Shown here piece by piece: positions 55,911-64,000 of a stretch of 64,000 bases of DNA; the first letter of the stretch is position 1, and the number at the start of each line of letters is the position of its first letter. A program made the position numbers and the translations under genes. Source of the DNA: Cystobasidiopsis lactophilus (Eukaryota > Basidiomycota > Agaricostilbomycetes > Agaricostilbales > Chionosphaeraceae); NCBI GenBank assembly GCA_001599975.1, contig BCIO01000003.1:2598677-2662676 (forward strand). The letters run 5' to 3'. The notes beneath the pieces are model-generated. The model searched no databases. It was not told the origin of the DNA and was given only the letters and a program-made list of their open reading frames with translations.

Positions 55911-58900
55911 CTATGAGTCTTCGTAAGGGCAGCATGGTGGCGGGAGCTCTAAGGTCTTTTGGAAAGTGCGGACATCCTTGATGAGGTTCACGCTCTTGTC
56001 CTCGGGCAAGAAGAAGTCAAAGAAAGCAGCGATGCGCTCTTTTTCAGCCGTCACCAGGAACTTCGGCAACACCTTTTGCAGTTGCTCCAAAGTAGGCTTG
56101 AGCTCGATGCATTTGCGAATGTCGCTCGAAAGGTTGACCGGGTATTGCTCGAGGAGATCTTCGACCGCGGGTTGGAGAACCGAAGGCTGGGCGCGCTTGG
56201 CGAGCACTTGGACGGACAGCTTGGCCCTCTGGTGGCCTCGAGGTAGGACGAACTCGCGGTACGCGTCAATGACCTCCTCCTTTGTGAGTTTGAGGACGCG
56301 GCGAGCGTCGGCCTCGACTGGAGTTCAACTTAGGCGGCGGAACATCATACCAGGATATAGAATAAACACGCACAAAGCTTGAAGCCAAGCTGATGATCAT
56401 TGATGCCTTTCCAGTTATAGTCCACCGCTTCTTCCATAGTCTTGAAGGTTTCGAGGAAAGCAGACTACAATCGGTTGCTAAGAGATGAGCACGGATGGCG
56501 TGACAAAACACTGACAGCTAGGGCACGTCGGTAGTCCTCAAAATCCTTGTCATCCATGTTGACGAGAAACAAGTCTTGATCCAGGAAGAACTTTTCGATC
56601 TGGAGGACAAGTTAGACAGGTTGGTGTCACAATCAAAAGGCAAGAAAGGCAGCGCACGGCGTCGTCTAGCACCCAAGGAGGCTTTTCCGATTCGATCGAG
56701 AGAGTCAAGCCAGCAACTGTGGACCCACAGCGTGAGTTCTATGCAGGACATGAGCGCAAATAAGCAAGCCCTACCACGTCCTTTAGTCGACATCGACAGG
56801 TTGACCACGTAGCCCAAGGTCTGCTTAGTCCGTAGATCATCAAATGCCCTCTGCTCAAGCATCGACTGGATGAGAGCTGCTTTCAAGACTGTTGGACGAT
56901 CGTGGCTCCAGCCGAAGCCGTAGTAATTGATGCAGGCGGAGAGGACCTCTTCTGCATTCTCAGCAAAACCGTGGATGATGGAGCTTGTGCGGGGTTTCAG
57001 CAGGTAGTGAGCAGCCGGGTCAACGACATCGGAGGCCTTGTACGGGATCGCTTCAGTGAACTCGTCGATGAGATGCTTGGCACCCTGATGGTGAATTTCA
57101 GTATGCGTTGTTTCACTTCGCAACTCTAGACTCACCTCTGCAGACAGGGAACCGTGGACGTAGGCATCGCAACTCATCTCTTTCAGAAGCATTTGCCCAA
57201 AGGTGAGAATTTCGTCGGCGGTCACAGTAGCCAGCTGGTCCAACATCTCCTCTTGTTCGTAGTACAGAGTGGCCAAAACACGGGAAAGCAAGGAGTTGGC
57301 CTTGCTCAAAGCGTTAGACCGCTTCCAGTTGCCCAAGACTTTCATGCGTTCCTCCTTGAGGCGCTCGAAGACAACAGGGGTGACAGTAATCTTTGACAAG
57401 TGCTCAAAAGCATGCTTGGCGAGCTTTGGAAGCTGCTGAGTGTATCCCGACAAGGAAATGCTGAAGCCGTCCAACTCGGTGTCAAACGAAACTGCGTTCG
57501 CATTCAGCTTGCGCAGCTGGTTCTCGTCAACTGCGCACGTACAGGACAGTCCAGCCTCAGAAGCAAGGTAAGACAGGTCATTCAAGTTCTCTTCGAGGAT
57601 ATCGGTGAAGAGGAATGCCATAATGGCGCCGCGAGCGCTGTTCATCGCTTTCTTGGAACGGCAGGCAATGTTGACGACGCTGCGCGGGTTCAAGAACTGG
57701 GTGTCTTGTGCATACCAAATCTTCATTCCTGGACGGTCGGCAACAATGACTGGGCGGTCGTCTTTTTTCCAGGCCTCGTCGACGTCCTTCGCGTCGATCT
57801 TGTGGATACCGAAGGGGATGAACGGGTTGACGCGCGGAAGCCTCAGTCTACAAGAGCTTCGCTTTAGCCAGTATGTCTTTGATGCGGCGATTACGACCTT
57901 ACTCTGGATAGCATGGGGGATTTTCGCAAGCCTGTACATGCACAGTGTCAGTCCCCGCGGTATTGGCACCTAAAGAGCTGCGCTCTTACCCTGATCCAAT
58001 CTTCTCTGAGAGGCTTCACTTCGAACTGGGTGCCATAGTAGGGCTCGACGCGGTCATATTGGATGCCGTTGACGCGCTCTTTGGTGGCAAGGCTAACAGC
58101 CACATTTGTTGGCCTAAGCTCCTTGAGCGTGTCTGCGATGAGTTTCGCATCGAACACGGTCGAAATGTGCGAGAGCAAGGCCGATGGATCGTAGGGCTCG
58201 TGGGCATCTTGGACAATTTGGGCCTGACGACTGTATTGGCATGGATAAGCCAGAACCGTAGCGAACGAACGTACAGCGGTGTCCTCTGCATCGCCGTTTT
58301 CTTGAAAGCGAAACTCGATTGCCTCCATGTTGCTGTAATCGTCGTAGAGGCGCTTCGAGGGTCCAACTTCTCGAAGCATTTGAAGGTAGCCAAAAACGAC
58401 CTGACTGATGTCGGTCAGGTGGCCTAGGCCAGCGTCGGTGACGTCAAGTTCAATCTGGAACGTTGACCAGCCTAGAGAAGTGGTGAGCATGCGCTAGGAC
58501 GTTCAAGCAGCAAAGCAACTTGCCCGTAGCCGCGCAGGACGGTCCTGCGCACGATCCGCCGGCCCAGCCCTTGTTTTTGAGGTAAGCCAGTATGCTTCCT
58601 TCAGATTCATGGCCAATGAGGCTGGACAGATAACTCGTTGGGTCCGTGGCCATGTAAGGGGTTTGGTCAGGCAGTGGGAATTCGAAGCGCAGGACTGCAC
58701 ACCGGCTGTCAAGGATGATACTAGCCCTAAGGTAGAGAAGTACACACGGTTGCGGTCGCGAATGCGTAGGCCGAAGACTTCGTGGCCCAATTGTTCGTGG
58801 CCCATCGGGTGTCCAGGCCACACCGTGGGTGGCTTGTTGACGAATGGCACGTCGGAGAACAAGCCAGCGACCATCTCGGCCATCATGTCAAGCGACTCAT

Positions 58901-59898
58901 TGGTCACGATACAAAGTCGCATCAAATTGGCGCTGTAGTGGTTTTGGTGAAACTTGATCAACTCCTCGCGCACATCAAGGCCTTTCTTCTTGGCGTTGAC
59001 ATCAAGCGTGAGTCTGCTCTGTGTATGTAAGTGAGTGTATCATGAATCTGAAGCGTCACATACGCATTTCCGCAGCCGAATTTGCGATACGGATGGTCGA
59101 CCTTCGAGAGGTGGGATTGCAGCTGGTCCATGCGCCAGCTATCACTTTGCTTGTGGCGCTCGAACTCGGCATTGACAGCATTGATCTCACGCTCAACCAC
59201 CGACTGCTCGAACAGGGGCGAGATCTGAGAACACTTTAGGGCGGGAACGCTGCGAAGAAAGGTTTGGCGAAAAGACGTACGAAGAGATGAGCCATCCTAT
59301 CCAGCGCTCCACCAAAGAACTCGGGTTCGCCGATGTTGAAAGTGAAGGTGGTGTCTGGATGAGCACGGCTTCTTAGCTTTGTCCGCGGCAGGCAACCAGG
59401 AGAGGGGACGAGCATTCGAGTTCGGTGTGGGCATTCGAATCCCCGGAGTGCTTGGACAGGTATGCATCGTATTCGCCTTCAACGGGGTACTTGGTAGAGC
59501 CGCAGAACAGAAGGTGCTCGCAGCTACCGACGACCTCAGCGTGGGCAGGTGGCAACCAAGAAGGCCGCAGCTTACAAGTGCGCAAGGCCTGGGAGCTCGG
59601 TCGGATCATGCAAGCTGCCGACTCGGACTGACAGCGCCGCGGCGGCTCGGTCGCATTCGAGGTCAGAGACCAGGCAGGCTTCAAGGCCGTTGTCAAGCCG
59701 GATGATGCGGTAGCCGCGGGTGTCATTCTCGCTCTTCACGATGGGCTTATCAAAGTAGGCCCAATGGTGACCATGCTTGCCGCTCTTCTGTAGAAAGGAT
59801 GAGTTCGGGGACCCGTGGACAACGAGAGAGCAACCAACGACCTGGAACCCCTCGGGGATGTGAGCGGCATTGTACCGCTCGAACTCTAGGGGGAACAT
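55911..59898 (-). CDS. STE23: Insulin-degrading enzyme / STE23-type metallopeptidase
   Basis: M16 zinc peptidase that cleaves small peptides and, in yeast, matures a-factor. Fifteen exons in gene order: 59842-59898, 59576-59787, 59414-59523, 59281-59354, 59064-59224, 58748-59013, 58524-58694, 57990-58471, 57903-57931, 57136-57847, 56778-57084, 56658-56716, 56516-56599, 56374-56464 and 55911-56317, giving 1073 residues. The inverted zinc motif HxxEH is intact (GLAHFCEHLLFCGSTKYP), with the distal Glu in VEREINAVNAEFERH. Other marks are ELIKFHQNHYSANLMRL and DDLRTKQTLGYVV in the C-terminal half. Two introns use GC donors: 58472-58523 (GCAAGT) and, less certainly, 59355-59413 (GCTCGT). Intron 57085-57135 is stop-free and 51 nt. 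Confidence 0.93.
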
Positions 59899-60080
59899 GA
59901 CTCGACAAGGTCGTTGATACAGAAAGAAGGCCGTCAAATGCGAGCTGGGCCGATGGGAGGCAGTGCCGGGGACAATGTCGAGAGAGCGCCAGCAGTGCGC
60001 CGGCCAGCGACAACGCCGTCATCATCTCCGCTAGCGCTGTGACGACCGCTGTGCTTAGGTTCTCAGACAAACTTCCAGGC

Positions 60081-61024
60081 TCATTGCAAAGCCATGACCT
60101 TTGCGGGCGAAGGATGAACATGGAATGTGTTCTCGAGAAGGTGTCTTCGACCTACTGCGGCAAAGATGGCAATGGTGATTCTGCTCAAGCGTGTTGGGTA
60201 AAAGCATTTTAAAGAAGATGAGAGAGCGAAGGACGTACGATGCGATGAGCAAGGAGCTTGAGATGACGGTCCTATGAGCGGGAGCAAATTGGCCTTCCGA
60301 AAGATGATGCTGGACCAAGAAGAAACGAAACAGGCCTGCTCTCCGAGAAAGACTGATCAGAAACTCTATAAAGCGTTCGGGGGCAGACTAACCGAATGCG
60401 AGGACGACGATGGCCGCACCACTGCAAACGTGATCTCTGAGCTGTATTCCATCTGCCAGATCGCGTCCGGCATCGGCTCACATGAGGACGCCACCAATGG
60501 GTTTCCCAAGTCGGGCGTAGCTATGAGTGCACAGGTCAAGTCTTGTCCCGGTAATTGGAGGGGCGAGAGACGCGCGCACCTATCGTTCGATCGTTTTGGC
60601 TGAACAGCAGCCAGCGCTGACGCTTGAGCCACGACCATGCTTGCCAGAGTTGCTACAGCGTCGGAGAGTGGCAACTGGGTGATCGAAGCCAGAGGCAGCG
60701 CCAAAGCGGTGGGAGTAGCGGCCGCCGGGTTATCGGTAATGGCCGCCATTTCGGACGACAAACGGAACAGCTGGGTAACCATGACTCCCACAGCTGATCA
60801 TATGTCGAGGATTAAACGACAGAAGGCATCAAATGAGGGCAAGGCTTACAAGCGAGAGAAAGGCTCGTTCGCAGCCAAGCCAAAAAGGTGCGCTCCAGAG
60901 CCAAAAAGTCTCGGGCAGTCGAGCCGGTGTTGGGCAAGACAACCGTAGGATTCAGAAAGGCTAAGCTAGAGTGCCGGCTATGGCCGCCATTGGTGGTTTC
61001 CTTCGTCTTCAATTCGGACGACAT
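60081..61024 (-). CDS. DUF202 membrane protein
   Basis: Six exons in gene order: 60850-61024, 60580-60793, 60482-60520, 60393-60421, 60239-60335 and 60081-60180, giving 217 residues. The DUF202 signature is clear: ARDFLALERTFLAWLRTSLS in helix 1, YARLGKPIGGVLM before helix 2, and a third helix (LIASITIAIFAAVG) near the end. The family forms small three-helix membrane proteins and is also the transmembrane part of vacuolar VTC polyphosphate polymerase subunits. A stand-alone protein like this one has no proven role. An Ala/Thr/Pro-rich loop of about 60 residues separates helices 1 and 2, longer than usual. Two exons are under 40 nt. Confidence 0.85.
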
Positions 61025-61253
61025 TTTAACGACCAAGCTGTCGAAGGCGCTACAGTAGTTTGTAAGAGCAGGGACGCGCAAAAACTTGCTTCTACAGGCA
61101 AATGAGCAACAGATCAAGCGGCAAACACTCCACACCAAGCGACTTGGACGACGCGGAGAGAGGTCGATTCCCGCTCGTGCCGCTGAACTCTGATGGCTGC
61201 CGTCAATTCTGGTTGCATGGAAGTCTATATTTCGTCCCCAACGTCTGATTAAG

Positions 61254-62007
61254 CTACAGGAACAGAGTCTTGACAGCGCTGCCTGCAACATCCATGGCCA
61301 GCACGACGGGGCACTCCACCATCTTGGCAATCTTCTCCTTCAATTGCGTGTCATAGCCCATGCACTCCAAGGAAATGAGGCTGAGATGACTTGTCAGATA
61401 CAGGAGAAGGAATGAGAGGCGTCAGACCTACTCGGGCTTCAATGCGGCCAGCTTTTTGCCCGCCTCCTCGATGGCGGCCTCTGGCGAACCAGCAATCATG
61501 GCCACACAAGCAATTTCCACGCCGTCCCTCTTGCGCTGCTTGACCACATCCTCGAACTGAACACTCATGGGAATAAGAAGAGCTAGTTTGCCTTTCGGCA
61601 GTGCTGCAGATAGGAAGGCGTTTATAAACCGGTTGGGCTGGACAAAGTTGGGACGAGAGACAAGATCGAAGTTGCAGGTGCATTGTAGCATTGAGTTCGT
61701 GTCTTTTGGGATGGCCGATAGCAGTTCGGACAGGCGCTTGGCGATGAACGGGCGAGAGACTTTGATAGCCACACCATCAACGTGCGCCTGCACCCACCAT
61801 TAGCACGGGCGGGACAGCAGTATAGAGAAAACTCACGGTGAACAGGAAGTCCGCATCAGAAGCCGGCGATCCCAGGCTTTTAATTTGATCAACGGAGAAG
61901 CCGTCAAGGCATCCTCGCTGTTCGACCTGCAGGCCCGGCGCTCGGTCCAGCAAGGCCTTGTTGTCTTGCGAGGCCTTTCCAAGAGTGAGAACAATGAGTT
62001 TGGACAT
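61254..62007 (-). CDS. AroM-like / Asp-Glu racemase-family protein
   Basis: Three exons in gene order: 61837-62007, 61432-61787 and 61254-61380, giving 217 residues. The N-terminus MSKLIVLTLGKASQDN and the C-terminal LECMGYDTQLKEKIAK plus VECPVVLAMDVAGSAVKTLF resemble AroM proteins, which share the two-Cys aspartate/glutamate racemase fold. The middle reads FINAFLSAALPKGKLALLIP, consistent with the fold's domain boundary. One candidate catalytic Cys is visible (LECMGYD). The reaction is unknown; AroM itself has no assigned activity. A metabolic enzyme of the cytosol is most likely. It is divergent from the flippase gene. Confidence 0.75.
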
Positions 62008-62602
62008 GGTTGGTGCGCATCAAAAGCTGGATTGGAGATGCCGGAATCGCAGTCTTGCCGTAAGGGTGGCAATTATAGAGCTCGCATCCCATCATTTTGA
62101 GCCAACAAGAGATCAAGAGCACGCTTGACAGCAATCAAAACTCATAAGCAGCACTCGACGCCTTCAAAAGCTGGCCAAAAGGGGTGCCGAAGCGCCAAGT
62201 CAGTTTCAGGGCGCTTTGAGCGCGAGAGGTCAAAAGGCAGAGGGGCTCCGGTCTTTGTGAGGGTCGGCGTTCATCTTGCATTGCTCGAGAGGCCTTATCT
62301 CCTCCTCCTTCACAATGCTTTAGCAGCATCTTGGGCGTCGACGAGCGGGATCAACGAAACCTCAAGCGGGAAGAGGAGATCAGCCGCGATTTGTTGTTGC
62401 GTCCCTCGCTTGTTTTCCGAAGACCAACTCGCCAAGGCAGCCTGCCAATTCGCCTTCGGGCTTCCTCTGTTTTAGTCGCTAGACCAGCTCTGCGTGGTCC
62501 AGTACCGCCTGGCCGCAGCTAGGACAGCCTCTCGCCGCAAGTCAGCGCGGTCTTGGCTCGTTCCTCTGAACCTTTTTCGGTCTCCTGCGCTCGAGAGCCA
62601 AC
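62008..62602. promoter_or_regulatory. Divergent intergenic region upstream of flippase
   Basis: A 595-bp interval between divergent starts. An open plus-strand frame near 62125-62475 lacks protein-like composition. It should contain the promoters of the AroM-like gene and the P4-ATPase. No distinct motif was recognised. Confidence 0.45.
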
Positions 62603-64000
62603 ATGCCGCGCAAGTTGGACCCCAACAGGCCTATTCTGTCTCAGACGAAGCAGTCCAAGTTCTTTGAGACGCTCGAGCATTGTGAGTTGGCCTGCATGAA
62701 TTTCTCTTCGGGCTTGCCCCGAGGAGGCTGCCGGCCGTGCTGACTTTGCCTCGTCGGTCCTCCCTCCAGACCTCTGTAAGTACTCCCAGATTACGTCAAG
62801 GGCTCTCCGACTGACAGGGACCGCCGCAGCCATTGATGTTACCAAGCTTTTTGAGAGGCGGCGGGGGCCAGCATTGCCTCGGGCGGTCTACTTCGGTCTT
62901 CCACTGCCGGCCCAGGCGTGGGCGCCAACCAAGGCCGGTCAAAAGCAGCTGAAAGACGGCGCACGGGAGGATCAGGTGGAGAGGCAGCTCAACAAGAAGG
63001 CGGCGCCAGGCTGGGAGTACCCGTCCAACCAGGTCATCACCAGCAAGTACAACCTGATCACCTTCCTCCCGCGCAACCTGCTCGAGCAATTCCGTCGTGT
63101 GGCCAACGTCTTCTTCTTAAGTGCGTGCCCGGGCCCGTCTTTGCCTGAAAAATCGGGCGATTCTGAGCTCGGATGCGATGCAAAACAGTTCTGGTCATTC
63201 TCCAGTTCTTCCCACGTTTTAGCAATGTTTCGCCAGCGTTGGCCGCCCTCCCCCTTCTTGTCGTCTTGGGTATCACTGCCATCAAGGACGGCTATGAAGA
63301 TCTCAAGCGACACCAGAGCGACCGAGCCATGAACAACTTGCCGGTGCGAATTTGCCTCCTTATGCCCTGTTGAAGGTCAAGACTTAGTATGGTTTTCTCT
63401 CACAGGTCCGAGTGCTACACGCAGACAACTTCCACAACCCGTGAGCTCCTCGATTGAAGCTTCCGCGGAGAGCACCACTGACTTCGGGCTTGTCGGACTT
63501 ATCTCCTAACAGGAACATGACGGAGTCCAAAGAGCAGATCGTTTCACTCAAGACCTTTGGGTTAGGGTGGATGACGGCCGGCCGGGCCAACAAGCAGTCT
63601 CGCCAAAACCAGACCGCCTTGGCCGACGGCACCCTCGAGAGCATCGACGACCCGCACGGCCCGCAGACGCACGCCAACCGCCACTGGTGGGGTGCTCGGA
63701 AGCGACAAGTGCCACCGAAGACCGCGCCAGGTGGAGGCGAGGTTGAGCAAGCTAAGGCTGAAAAGGGAGAGAAGGCGCCCAAGAAGCCCGCCTTTGTTGC
63801 CCGAGAGACCGAGTACGACGCCGGCGAAGACGAAGACTCTGTTGAGTATGGCAACCGGGAGTCCCGACCCAGGTGGAAGGACGTCAGTTGGGAAGATCTC
63901 AAGGTCGGCGACTTTGTCAAGCTCACCAACAACGAGGCTGTGCCGGCCGGTAAGGCAGCCTGCTCACACAAATGAAGGCCACAATCTAATTCAAAGCAAA
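62603..64000 (+). CDS. P4-type ATPase (phospholipid flippase), 5' part only
   Basis: N-terminal part of an aminophospholipid-translocating ATPase of the DNF class, which moves lipids to the cytosolic leaflet at plasma membrane and Golgi. Exons within the window: 62603-62681, 62770-62775, 62830-63120, 63189-63343, 63406-63440 and 63513-63949; the last intron (GTAAGG) runs off the edge. Family marks are [40 protein letters not shown] for the first helix, [20 protein letters not shown] for helix 2 and the actuator start [20 protein letters not shown] long basic/acidic insert lies between helix 2 and the actuator domain, as in Dnf1/Dnf2. Exon 2 is only 6 nt. The phosphorylation site lies beyond the window. 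Confidence 0.9.

Noticed and set aside
61160-61180. Sequence resembling a tRNA B box (GGTCGATTCCC)
   Set aside because: No A box at proper spacing and no cloverleaf could be drawn. It lies in the 229-bp gap between the DUF202 and AroM-like genes. No tRNA gene was found anywhere in the window.
1-64000. Mobile elements, CRISPR arrays, secondary-metabolite clusters
   Set aside because: I saw no reverse transcriptase, transposase or integrase motifs, no long terminal or inverted repeats, no regularly spaced repeats and no PKS, NRPS or terpene synthase. The content is that of a normal gene-dense fungal chromosome arm.

Overview
This looks like nuclear DNA from a basidiomycete fungus, most plausibly Pucciniomycotina (red-yeast or smut-like). 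That placement is an inference from genome style: GC-rich coding sequence, dense genes and several introns of about 50-65 nt per gene. It also rests on gene content: a CIA30 protein, a two-module hybrid histidine kinase like Cryptococcus Tco2, a GATA factor and a Zn2Cys6 factor with a KKRGPPKG linker. I rebuilt exon-intron structures by hand from splice sites and reading frame. Most gene models close in frame with correct family length, but none is backed by transcripts.

Left part (1-14.3 kb): glutathione S-transferase (cut by the left edge), an F-box-like orphan, SNF5/SFH1, a 3-beta-HSD/ERG26-type enzyme, EMC6 head-to-head with the glycerophosphocholine acyltransferase GPC1, an orphan coiled-coil-like gene in a looser region, and a CBM48 (AMPK-beta type) protein. 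Middle part (15-33 kb): two transcription factors (GATA; Zn2Cys6), a YTP1-type membrane protein, mitochondrial ribosomal uS14m, three orphan genes, an F-box/LRR protein with an Arg/Ser-rich insert, and cytochrome oxidase subunit COX8.

Right part (33-64 kb): the complex I assembly factor CIA30, a glycine/histidine-tailed protein, an intronless F-box protein, GPN3 GTPase, a VTT/TMEM41-type protein, a DUF1295 membrane protein, the 1811-residue dual hybrid histidine kinase, MRE11, a candidate tiny membrane protein, acyl-CoA thioesterase, insulin-degrading enzyme (STE23 type), a DUF202 protein, an AroM-like protein and the 5' part of a P4-ATPase flippase. Most genes are ordinary housekeeping genes. 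I see no biosynthetic cluster, mobile element, tRNA, rRNA or CRISPR array.

The unusual theme is splicing. Four introns use a GC donor with an identical GCAAGT context, and a fifth weaker GC donor is possible. There are microexons of 6 and 10 nt, an exon that is only the start codon, introns as short as 35-39 nt with one candidate of 26 nt, and several stop-free introns of length 3n whose retention would keep the frame. Stretches without a recognised gene are listed explicitly.
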